64,000 nucleotides of DNA from Blepharisma japonicum (lineage: Eukaryota > Ciliophora > Heterotrichea > Heterotrichida > Blepharismidae): the NCBI GenBank assembly GCA_949751835.1, contig CATKHK010000099.1, positions 62,001 through 126,000 on the forward strand. Direction: 5' to 3'. Positions 10,552 to 19,402 of the stretch are shown one piece after another. The position numbers and the translations under genes were made by a program. The notes below the pieces were generated by a model. It was given only the letters and a program-made list of their open reading frames with translations. It was not told the DNA's origin and did not search any database. The first letter of the stretch is position 1. Every line of letters starts with the position of its first letter.

Positions 10552-11506
10552 TTTTATTATAAACTATTTGGTCGACACCTCAAAAATGGTGAGTAATTAT
10601 TTGGAGAAAAGTTTCCAAATATGGTAAAGAAGACCAACTAGCAATTTTTAAAAACATAGTTTGCCTTATCAAATGAAGGAGAAGACGTTTAGATTTAGGA
10701 TATAATTATAGATTATGATATTTCAAGCCTTAGCTTTAATAATCATGGAATTGAATTTTTTGGAAATTTTGTAGTGCTGTTTAATTGTTTTAAAACTTGA
10801 TTATTTTGCTGAAACTGAGTGACATTTGAACTTTCTGGATAGATAGGTAAATTACTGTGGAGTGAATTTTGAATTTCGTCAGGAACCCTGCTGGGTGTCC
10901 TATTTATTCTTTATAATATTAGAAGTAGACTAAAACTTCTGATTATTTCTAAATAAAATATAGGTTGATAATTATATTACTCAATTTTGAAGTTTTAATC
11001 TAAACTTTGTTTCTATTTCTTTAATACAAAGAAATATAAAATTAAATTATTTATCTTAAACCCTGAATTAAATAAATAAATATCAAAGTTCTTGATATAA
11101 TAATTTTATTTCAAGCAAAATTATTCAAGACTAATCGATCTCTTTTATTGAAACTTTTTCTTTAAATACTTCACATTAATATTTTACCATTTTCTGGCTA
11201 GAGCTATTTTAAGTTTTATGGTGATTCCAGCTATGTAAAAATGAGTATTTCATCTATATTCGAATATTTTACTAGAAAGCTTATACAGCAAGCAATTAAA
11301 ATATCTGCTAAGCATTTTTTTGGTTTAAAGCACTAAATTTAAAATATCAAACATCAATAAATATTTTGATTCAATAATTTATAAATAATCTATCAATAGA
11401 TGAGAAATTAAATATTGGAATCGAAAAGTTAAAATCTTCTAAATATTACAATCTATTGTTTTAAAGCATAAAGTTGTAAAAAATAGGAGATGAATGGATA
11501 TTTAAA
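10552..11506. other. Gene-poor spacer with one orphan open frame
   Basis: Upstream of the ABC transporter. On the minus strand, 10713 to about 10911 is open (one TGA as Trp) for some 66 codons with ordinary-looking composition (includes NSLHSNLPIYPESSNV), ending in TAA. It has no ATG, and a TAA lies immediately upstream with no 15/16-nt intron I can find to bridge it. It may be a gene remnant. The rest is AT-rich without features. Confidence 0.3.
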
Positions 11507-11800
11507 GTTGCGTTCGGTAAGGGAGATTTGGTGTCTTTCCAAGTAAATTTGCGAACTCTGTTGATTAAGGCATAACAATATATACCATTTTTTTAGTTAG
11601 AAAACTTCACTTTTTGTGAGGGTTTTCCGACTGTCTAAGTTCGTATAAATATATCCTTTAGTAAGAACTCTATCTCTAAAGCAGCAGCAGTGAGTTCAAA
11701 TTATTAATTTGAGCTTCTGATTTAGAATAAGACTAGAGGTTGAGAGCTATCTTGATAAAATTATCGAGGAAGATCTTTGCAAAAGATTTCGGCTCTCAAA
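11507..11800. ncRNA. Candidate structured non-coding RNA
   Basis: There is no coding frame here, but strong inverted repeats are packed together. They are: GTTCG/CGAAC (11512-11516 with 11552-11556); a near-perfect 16-bp hairpin (11595-11610 with 11616-11632, one bulge, one mismatch, loop TTTTT); an 11-bp hairpin with 3-nt loop (11692-11702 with 11706-11716); and a three-way junction closed by an 8-bp perfect stem (TTGAGAGC 11740-11747 with GCTCTCAA 11792-11799), enclosing two hairpins (11751-11757 with 11762-11768; 11771-11778 with 11782-11789). Strand is unknown because stems pair on both. I could not match it to U snRNAs, SRP RNA, RNase P or telomerase RNA by eye. Confidence 0.45.
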
Positions 11801-12239
11801 ATTCTTATTTTAAACTGCTATAATTATCTCTGTTTATTAAATTTTTCTTTCCTCAACCTTTTAAAATTAAATCATATCAAAAATTTCTCCGTTTCTCAAT
11901 GCGATCTTTATTTCATTTCGATGGAATAGCCTCTTTTCTTACTCTAGACCTCATTATCCTGTCATCACTTATTTAATCTTCATGTATCCTACCTTTTAAA
12001 ATTTGTAACGCAGCTTTCCTTCAATCATTACTCTTCTCAGATTAAGCATGCTCGAATAAATATATTAGACAAAAATTAAGAGACAGTTATAATGAAGGTA
12101 AAGCAAATATTTTAGCTCAGATTTGCAGAGAAAGTCTTTAAATATTTAGAATATACTAAAAGGAGTATATAGGAAGAAGCGGAAATATTTTTGAATATAA
12201 GAATGAAGCAGAATAAAGGATTAAAATTAGATATTATGA
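11801..12239. other. Intergenic, AT-rich
   Basis: About 440 bp between the inverted-repeat cluster and the 3' end of the second C2H2 gene. Only very short open frames; nothing I can support. Confidence 0.35.
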
Positions 12240-12734
12240 TTACTTTATATTAACTTTGAACAGGTTTGCAAACGAAGGCAGGCTTATAGTTCCTTGATTG
12301 TTTCCCATCTTAAGAAGTGGAAGTATGGGCAGCTCTGTTTCTATTTTTTCCCAGTTTAGTTTTCCTGGGTTATTGTAAATCAAATCAGGTATATGTATTT
12401 TAGTAATTCCATTATTTTGTACGATTTCAATATTTCCCTCTTTTATGTGGATTCTTTTATGTAGTGTCAGCTGACTTGCTTGCCTATATGATTTGCCACA
12501 ATTTTCGCAGACAAAAGGCTTAACTCCATTATGAATATGCATGTGCTCCCTTAAATTCTGTTTACTTGACAAATTCTTTTTGCAAACAGTGCATTCGAAC
12601 TTTTTGACTTTTAGATGTATAGTCTCTATATGATGCTTTAGGTTAAATTTTGTTGTGTATGTATTGTCACAGTTTAGGTGGTAACAGCAATAGAGAGTAG
12701 TTGATTCTAGACATGCTCTTGAAAACTTATCCAT
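12240..12734 (-). CDS. Three-finger C2H2 zinc-finger protein
   Basis: 164 residues, ATG at 12732-12734, TAA stop. Three C2H2 fingers lie in residues about 16-97: CYHLNCDNTYTTKFNLKHH, CTVCKKNLSSKQNLREH and CENCGKSYRQASQLTLHKR. The C-terminal third is non-finger and ends KVNIK. It parallels the gene at 5052-5450 in finger number, spacing and the YRQ(A/V)SQL sequence of the last finger, suggesting an older duplication. Expected to bind DNA in the nucleus; targets unknown. Confidence 0.83.
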   Translation of the reverse strand: MDKFSRACLESTTLYCCYHLNCDNTYTTKFNLKHHIETIHLKVKKFECTVCKKNLSSKQNLREHMHIHNGVKPFVCENCGKSYRQASQLTLHKRIHIKEGNIEIVQNNGITKIHIPDLIYNNPGKLNWEKIETELPILPLLKMGNNQGTISLPSFANLFKVNIK

Positions 12735-13770
12735 GATTTAATATATTATAAGAAGCATTTTACGATGCGTTTTTAAGTTTTATGCATTGCAATATGGAGG
12801 TTACAGGATTTTTATTAATTGAGATAGTTAGATAAGTGATTATATCTAGAAGGATCATAACATAGATTAATCTGTATCAAGAAAAATATTTATTGCAAAA
12901 ATGAAACTCATAAAAAGTTGTAACGGATGACAAACTTTTGGGAGAGAGATAGCGACGAGGATTGATATTAAAGATTATAGAAATTATCCTAATTACTCTG
13001 AAATTACAAATAAAACTCTATTAAGCTGTGCAGAAACTGAGAGAGTTCAAAAGCGTTTCAATTTCATATTTAATAAAATAAGTTTGAAGATATATTTTTA
13101 ATTTATGCAGATAATATAGAAGCAAGGGCATAAGTGTTAAACACATCAATTAACTTAAAACCAAATTTATTTAGTCTTTTATAGTGAAGATATCAAGGAT
13201 TATTGATGGGAAGCCCAATTACCTTTAATAAACAATTTTCCCGAATGCGGAAATAGAATCAATGTTTTTCACAAAAATTTAGAACATTTTATTATAGAAA
13301 ATTTTGGCTTTGCTTTTATAAATGTACTGGCATAAATCCAAAGTAAAGATAAATTATTTATAATAGTTTTAACCCCGGAAAAATACTACATTCTACATTA
13401 TTTCTAACTTATTTAAATAATTTTAGCCTTTTTGTAAAATATTAGGTAAATCTTATATAAAAATATACTTTGAATACTACTGCATTTTGAAACTATACTG
13501 TGTTTTTATTTTTATTTTCAATCTAAATCATAAATTTAATTGTTCATTGAAATTGTCAGATATCATAGGTAGGCTGAGCTTTACTTGAAATTCTTAAATG
13601 GAACTAATTATGATAAAAATCTGTAAATTTCTAATTTATATGTCATACTTTGTGTCTCTAAGACTTTTTATATACTTTTAGCTTTTTATTTAACTATAAA
13701 TATTATTTTAATCTGAATTAAGACTAATTTTTTATCTATGATCATTTTATGATAATAGTTTATTAGAATT
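12735..13770. other. Gene-poor spacer with a possible small ORF
   Basis: About 1 kb upstream of the C2H2 gene. On the plus strand 12901-13101 is open for 66 codons from ATG to TAA if TGA is Trp (begins MKLIKSCNGWQTFG). The following 300 bp carry short coding-like runs broken by stops in all frames. This could be a small gene or debris of a larger one. No similarity recognised. Confidence 0.25.
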
Positions 13771-14343
13771 TTATGGTTTTTTACTTCTCACTGATTCCTG
13801 TGGCATTTTTCTCTGAGGCTCAGGAGATCTGGAAGTCTCATCTGTTTTTCTTGATGTCCCTTTTTTCGGCTCATCTGGCTGCACACGCTTAATTTCTTCT
13901 TTATTTTTTCCTTTTCTCTCTTCCTCTACAACTGGTACGTTTTTACCTTTTTTCCCTTCTTCTGGGACTCTTTCAGGCGACCGATTTTTAGCTTTTTTAT
14001 CCTCTTCTTGGATGATTTTTCCTTTTTTCTCATCCTCGATTCCTTTTTTCTTACTGGGCTCAGGAGGTTTCTTTTTTTCTTCTTCTCTCGGCTCTTCACC
14101 TTTTACTTTTTTCTCTGGGGTGGCTTCCTGCTTGGCTTTAAGAGCTAACTGTCGCTGCTTTGCTTTCCATTTCTTTTCAAATTTCAGCATCATGAGCGCT
14201 GCAAACTCATAAAGGTCACCAGTAGGCAGCCCGTGCTCACAGAGACTTGTCAGAAGATCTAGCTAGGGATTACACTCATAAGCTTGGACTAAGCCGTTTT
14301 TTTCGAGAAAGTTAATTGCTTTGTTTGCTGGTTTGTCTTCCAT
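13771..14343 (-). CDS. RIIa/DPY30-like N-terminus with a charged low-complexity tail
   Basis: A 15-nt intron (14259-14273) removes an in-frame TAG and gives 185 residues from the ATG at 14343 to TAA. After splicing, residues about 19-52 read AYEYLLTSLCEHGLPTGDLY followed by EFAALMMLKFEKK. This resembles the RIIa/DPY30 dimerisation fold (leucine-rich helix, turn, then a DLxxFAA-type second helix), which in cilia docks to AKAP-type helices. Residues 60-185 are Lys/Glu/Pro repeats such as EEKKKPPEPSKKK and EEGKKGKN, probably disordered. The fold call is inference from pattern; without splicing the N-terminal helix would be lost. Confidence 0.65.
14259..14273 (-). other. 15-nt intron
   Basis: On the minus strand it reads gtaatccctagctag. 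It contains the in-frame TAG; removal preserves frame and joins a continuous helix-forming segment. Confidence 0.85.
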
Positions 14344-14550
14344 TTTATAACTGTTATAGATAATAATTAATGATATAATGATAAAGTCATCATTTTTTAA
14401 AGGATTTATTTACTTTATAAGTATAATTACTCTAAATTATTTATAAAACGTAAATAAATTAATTTTATTTTTATTGATTTTAAAGCTAATTTATTATCTT
14501 GCCTAGAGCTTCTGCGATGTATTTCCTCATTCCTAATTTTATTCATATAA

Positions 14551-15402
14551 ATGGCTCTTCTCTTTTCACTTTTATTTTCTCTCGTGCTTTCTCTAGACCC
14601 AAAACTCGTAAAATACGCTGTCAACTGTGGCGGTGACTCTATTACAACTTCAGATGGCGTTACATATATCCAGGATAACGGTTTTTCTACAGGCACACCT
14701 AGCGATTACGGTAAACAATTCCAAATCCGCCTCACAAGAGATACAGAAATCTACCAAACTGAGCGTTATGCTGAGGAAGATTTCACATACACAGTCCCAA
14801 TAAAAGAGGAAGGAAATTACGTCTTAATTTTACGGTTTTCTGAAGTATATTTCTCATACCCAGATGCAAAAATCTTCCATGTAAGAATTGGAGATACTTA
14901 TATAGTCAAACAATTAGACATTTTCTCAAAGGTTGGGAAGGCTGCAGCTTATGACGAATTTATTGAATTATCCTATCAAGCAGGAAAATTAAAAATCAAA
15001 GAAAAAGTTGTGCAAGGCGGAATTTCTAATGGAAAAATAACTATTACATTTGAAAAAGGGCCAAAAGACAACCCAAAGGTAAACGCTATTGTTTTGGTTA
15101 AAGGGGGATTAGAAGATACACATCAGTTTGAGCAAAATCAACTTTTAGCACAAATTCAAAAGGAAAAAATCGCAGCACAGAAACAAGCGAGAGAAAAGGT
15201 TAATAAAGAGGAAAGAAAAGAAGTCCTGGACGATACTGATTTTGAAAGTTATGAGCAGGAAATCCACACAATTGAAGAGTCGGATTCTTTATTATCAGTG
15301 ATTACAAGTGGCCCTGGGCTGGTTATTATAGGGATTATTGGAATACTGGCAGGAGGAGCTATTATTTCATCAGGTAAAGGAGATAAAAAGAAAGAAAATT
15401 AA
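14551..15402 (+). CDS. Malectin-like ER protein
   Basis: 283 residues. A signal peptide (MALLFSLLFSLVLSL) is followed by a malectin domain at about residues 19-180 (begins KYAVNCGGDSITTSDGVTY; contains EGNYVLILRFSEVYFS and KVNAIVLVKGG). A charged, coiled linker follows, then one C-terminal transmembrane helix (about 252-273) and a short Lys-rich cytosolic tail (GKGDKKKEN). This order matches animal malectin, an ER membrane lectin for diglucosylated N-glycans that works in glycoprotein quality control. The divergent minus-strand gene starts 207 bp away at 14343. TAA stop. Confidence 0.88.
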   Translation: MALLFSLLFSLVLSLDPKLVKYAVNCGGDSITTSDGVTYIQDNGFSTGTPSDYGKQFQIRLTRDTEIYQTERYAEEDFTYTVPIKEEGNYVLILRFSEVYFSYPDAKIFHVRIGDTYIVKQLDIFSKVGKAAAYDEFIELSYQAGKLKIKEKVVQGGISNGKITITFEKGPKDNPKVNAIVLVKGGLEDTHQFEQNQLLAQIQKEKIAAQKQAREKVNKEERKEVLDDTDFESYEQEIHTIEESDSLLSVITSGPGLVIIGIIGILAGGAIISSGKGDKKKEN

Positions 15403-15631
15403 TTAAAAATAAAAGAAAAGGTTTTCTTTCAGAAAAATTAATTCTAATATTTAATGGAAAAATAGACAGGATGCAATTTTGAAATTAAATTTGTGATAAA
15501 AAATGTAAAAAATATCCATCTTATTTTCTCAAAATATCTATGATTAATTTTAGCCACTATCTTTGAGATTACTAATTCAAATTATTGAATAAATTTCCTG
15601 AAATTAATTAATCCACTCCCTTAGCTTCTAG

Positions 15632-15961
15632 CTAAGCAGATAATTTACCTGTGTCTTGTTTAATAAAACTTATAAGATCTCTACTACTGAGAAACACTGA
15701 GTCAGATACAAGAAAAGCTGACTCAAAATCATTTCTCATCGTAAACGTGTTCGTCATAAACGAATCCATCATAAATTTTGAATTGCAATCTGTTTTTTCA
15801 TCGTAATATTCGGCATCTCCTTGAGTCACTCTTCGAGAAATAAGACTTATATCTTCGAATTCCTCGTCAAGGGACTTTTTCTTTTCTCTAATGATAATAG
15901 CTTCGTAGTTTGGTATTGAAAGCTCGGATTTTTCAAAATTAATTCCTTGACAACAACCCAT
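15632..15961 (-). CDS. Small dual-acylation-type protein (MGCC start)
   Basis: 109 residues, TAG stop. It starts MGCCQG: Gly2 fits N-myristoylation and Cys3/Cys4 fit palmitoylation, so plasma-membrane or ciliary-membrane anchoring is likely. The rest is acidic without a known domain. A segment DFESAFLVSDSVFLSSRD resembles DLESAFLYKKPFLSRAD in the protein at 39471-39953, so these two may be relatives. Only 33 bp separate its start codon from the divergent plus-strand gene at 15995. Confidence 0.75.
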   Translation of the reverse strand: MGCCQGINFEKSELSIPNYEAIIIREKKKSLDEEFEDISLISRRVTQGDAEYYDEKTDCNSKFMMDSFMTNTFTMRNDFESAFLVSDSVFLSSRDLISFIKQDTGKLSA

Positions 15962-15994
15962 TATAATTATTCCCTATATTAAAACTATACAAAT

Positions 15995-17164
15995 ATGGCA
16001 TACTTACACGTGTTTTTAAGCTTGATTTGCCTATCTCAGGCTGTTCTTTATGACTATTCCTCTACAAGTGTCCATATTTTGACATCACAAAACTTCGATA
16101 AACAAGTAACTAGGAGACGAGACAAATGGGTCAGTGTCATTCATTTTTATAAAGAAAAAGACAGCAGATCTAAAATTCAAGCTGAGGAATTTAATCACTT
16201 TGCTGATGAGTGGCAAGGCGTTTTTATAGTAGGGGTTGTTAATTGTGACACACATTATGAGCTTTGTGAAGCTCAAGATATCAGAGAAGTCCCTGCAATT
16301 AAAGTTTACCCACCTTTTCCAGCACCAGTAGGGGTTTATGAAGGGGAAGTCACGTCAAAAGCTATAAGCGCTTATGCTGCTAAGTTTATTCCATCTTATG
16401 TGATTGAGCTTAGTAATGAAAACTATCAAACTTTCTTGGAAGATAAGCCAGCTGTACCTAAAGTTTTGCTTTTTACTGAAAAATCGTCAGTTCCAACTTT
16501 GTATAAAGCACTAAGTGTGGCGTTTGAATCGAAAATGTTTTTTGGGATTGTGAGACAAGAGGACACTGAAGCGATTAGTAAGTTCAAAATCAAACAATTC
16601 CCGAAAATTTTGCTTTATAAGACTGTAGATGCGAAGACAACTGAGTATAAGGGAGAAATTAAGTATAGATCAATATTTGAATGGCTAAACGTGCATTCAG
16701 AAACCTTTGTCCATGGAGGAACTGAAGAAAGTTCAAGCACAAAATCCTGAATAGTCGAACCTTTACCTCAATTGCATAGACTTTCCGCTGACGATATTTG
16801 CTACAAACAAGAAGGCCTTTGTGGGATATTTTTCTTAAACTCTCCTCCAAGTGACTCCCTTATAAATACAGCAAAAGAAGTCGTCAATATTATAGGAAAA
16901 AACAAAGACAGAGGAGTTTCTGTTAAGTTTATGTGGCTTGATCTCAGTGCTGACAAAGGTTTTGCTGACAAATTTGACGGCGTTGGGGCTGGGAATTTGG
17001 TGTTTTTAAAGTATGGCAAAAGGAGCAGATTTGTCCTGCATTCTGGAGATAATGCAGAGGCTGCAATAGAAACAACAATTAATAAAATCAGCGGCGGGGA
17101 TGGCAAATTTATAAATATCAAAGGAAATTTACCTGATCTGTCGTTTCCAAAGTCAAATAAATAA
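15995..17164 (+). CDS. Thioredoxin-fold PDI-like protein without CxxC
   Basis: Two open stretches in one frame join through TGA (Trp252, 16748-16750) to give 389 residues ending in TAA. A signal peptide (MAYLHVFLSLICLSQAVL) precedes a thioredoxin-like domain at about 25-135 with the cis-Pro region EVPAIKVYPP. The usual active site FYAPWCGHCK is replaced by HFYKEKDSRSKIQ, so no catalytic CxxC is present. A second thioredoxin-like region may follow (about 140-235, with FKIKQFPKILLYK). There is no KDEL-type retention signal; the end is SFPKSNK. I infer a redox-inactive secretory-pathway chaperone or a surface protein. Confidence 0.75.
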
Positions 17165-17557
17165 ATTAGTGATTTTATAAAGAATATTTTAATTTTTATT
17201 AGGCTCTTGCAAAGAAAAAGGGTTTTTCTATGTAATATTGCATAATAAATTTATTTTTGAAATTATTGAGGAAAGTTTTTTTCAGCTAAAGAAGACTTAA
17301 TAAAAATTATCTAGTCAATATTCTGAGATATATGAGGCTTGACAGAATCTCAATTTTAGTGCTAAATTAATAAGCTTTTTTTGCAAAATTTTAAATTCAA
17401 GGATAATAATACAATTGAAATCCAAAATAAAAAATTTTTAATGCCAATAATTATATTTTTCAAGTCTAACTGACAAAAAATATTAAGTAAATATATGAAA
17501 AGTTTAAGCCCATATTTCTCGGATAATTTTACTAACCAATAATTAAATTTTTCTAAA
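17165..17557. other. Intergenic, AT-rich
   Basis: About 390 bp between two plus-strand genes. A minus-strand open frame across it is low-complexity and reads into the next gene; not called. Nothing else seen. Confidence 0.4.
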
Positions 17558-18169
17558 ATGGTAGAATGCGTTGACGATTTCCAAGGACTCGAATGTACAG
17601 TCCCACTTGAACTCATGCTTGAGTCAATGCAAAGTGAATTAATGCACCCTAGAGAGCGTAAGTTGTCATTCGTTGACTTACTGAGCCACTCATATTCATA
17701 TTACACAGATGTAAACTCTTTACCGAGCATAGAATCTATGCCTGAGCACTTTGATGAACAAACCCTTACACAATCATTCAGCACCCAAGATGACGGGGAA
17801 ATCACTCTAAACCCTTTAATTTATGATATTTACGAAACTCAAATGCAAAAACTGAAGAAAAAAAAACAAGTCGTTACGAAAGAGACCGTTGTAGTCATAC
17901 ACAAGCCTGTCGAATTAACGCCAGACCACATTATCGGTACAATTACACTTGAAGAAAGGCGAAAAAAGATCAAAAAGTACCTGGAAAAAAGACAACGAAG
18001 AACCTGGAACAAAAAAATTTCATACGACTGCAGAAAAAGGGTTGCTGACAATCGTCTAAGAATTAAAGGGAGATTTGTCACAAAGGAACAAGCAATAGCA
18101 ATCCTTGGTATAGACCATCCAGCTGTACAAAATTTGCTGGCAATGGAAAGAGAAAGTCAAATTAACTAG
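17558..18169 (+). CDS. CCT-domain protein
   Basis: 203 residues, ATG to TAG. The C-terminal part (about residues 132-177) is a CCT domain as in plant CONSTANS/TOC1: KKYLEKRQRRTWNKKISYDC then RKRVADNRLRIKGRF. The conserved arginines, the Y...R...A pattern and the RxKGRF end are present. The N-terminal 130 residues are acidic and have no B-box, receiver or other domain I can see. In plants this domain binds DNA with NF-Y partners; by analogy this may be a nuclear transcription regulator. The function in ciliates is not known to me. Confidence 0.8.
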   Translation: MVECVDDFQGLECTVPLELMLESMQSELMHPRERKLSFVDLLSHSYSYYTDVNSLPSIESMPEHFDEQTLTQSFSTQDDGEITLNPLIYDIYETQMQKLKKKKQVVTKETVVVIHKPVELTPDHIIGTITLEERRKKIKKYLEKRQRRTWNKKISYDCRKRVADNRLRIKGRFVTKEQAIAILGIDHPAVQNLLAMERESQIN

Positions 18170-19165
18170 TAGTACACTAATAAAGAAATATACATATTAA
18201 TTACCTTTGCAATTAATATTGTCTTCTAAATTAAATGATTGTTTTTTCTTTCTGAGGAAAAAGAAAGCTGGATAAATTTCGATTTCCATATGCTCAGTTG
18301 TTTTTGTTTTATTTTAAGTTTTGCGATAGCAAATAGGCATTAGTCATGCATAATAAAGATTGTTTGATGCATGTTCAGTAATGACATTATGCATATTTAT
18401 TAGGCCAAAATTACAAAATGGTAACAGTTTTTTAAATTCCTGCTTTTAGGTAAAAAATTGAATATTAGCTTGATAAAATCAAATCATAAGCAAAAAATTC
18501 TTTCTTATTTGCAAGAGTAATTTCTTAATAATTATAAAATATTTGATTTATTTCCTTATCCAGAATATTTTTTATATTTATCTTTCGAGAGATAAATTAT
18601 TCAGCACGCATTCTAAACAAGTGATAAAATTCTTTAATAATAATTTTTTAAATAATTCACAAAATTATATATAAAAAAATTTGTCAATAAGAATAGGGTG
18701 AGCCAAACTAAAACCCATTTCCTATTTGAGTTTAATTTAAAATGATTTCAATGTAAAATATATATTTATGCGCTTAGCTTTAAGTCTGAGATTGAAATTG
18801 TGTAATGAAAAGGTTTATATCATTTTTAAATAAATGAAATATTTTATATTTTCAAAATTATAAAGAAAAATATAATTTTTCGATAAAATTGTTTAAGTAA
18901 GAATTTTGCTATTACTGCTAAAATTTTATTTATTAATATAATAGAAAGATTAGCCAGAAAAAGATAAAAATCATGCAAATTAAAGATATTTCAGTTCTAA
19001 ATAATTGAATTTAATTTAATATGCCCAGAGAAGATTAATTTTTTCATCCTAAATAAAAATTCAACTTCATATCGTTTATTATCTAAAAAGAAAATTAAAT
19101 TGACTCAGCTTGATCTATCAATCCTTTTTATAAATCCATTAATTAAGCATTTCTTTACACAAAAT
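18170..19165. other. Intergenic, very AT-rich
   Basis: Nearly 1 kb between the CCT gene and eS30. Long A/T runs and no open frame longer than a few dozen codons apart from the in-frame leader before eS30. A small hairpin-like run (around 18245-18268) is weak. No gene supported. Confidence 0.4.
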
Positions 19166-19357
19166 ATGGGAAAGGTGCATGGTGGCTTGGCTCGTTCAGG
19201 AAAGGTAAGAAACCAAACTCCAAAAGTTGCTAAGCAAGAAAGACGTAAAAAAATCCTTCAAGGAAGAGCTAAGAAGAGAAACCTTTATAACAGAAGATTC
19301 CTTAACATAGTCTCAGGCCCAGGCAAGAAGAAGGGACCAAATGCTCAATCCAAATAA
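19166..19357 (+). CDS. RPS30: Ribosomal protein eS30
   Basis: 63 residues: [20 protein letters not shown] is followed by VAKQERRKK, a basic NRRF(L)N segment and GKKKGPNAQ at the end. This is the full length of eS30, a small-subunit component. There is no N-terminal ubiquitin-like fusion as in animal FAU. The frame is open further upstream (from about 19100), but that translation is hydrophobic and unlike any eS30, so I use the ATG at 19166. TAA stop; convergent with the USP gene 45 bp downstream. Confidence 0.93.
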   Translation: MGKVHGGLARSGKVRNQTPKVAKQERRKKILQGRAKKRNLYNRRFLNIVSGPGKKKGPNAQSK

Positions 19358-19402
19358 GACTAAAGTTAACCAATTCACTCCAAATTTTAAAAAATTATTA
19401 TA

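Noticed and set aside
11507-11800. Assignment of the inverted-repeat cluster to U5 snRNA, SRP RNA or telomerase RNA
   Set aside because: Diagnostic sequences (the U5 loop, the SRP helix-8 loop, a telomere template) were looked for by eye on both strands and not found.
19100-19165. Upstream extension of eS30
   Set aside because: The translation is hydrophobic and unlike eS30 or a ubiquitin-like fusion, and the family start MGKVHG is at the ATG at 19166.
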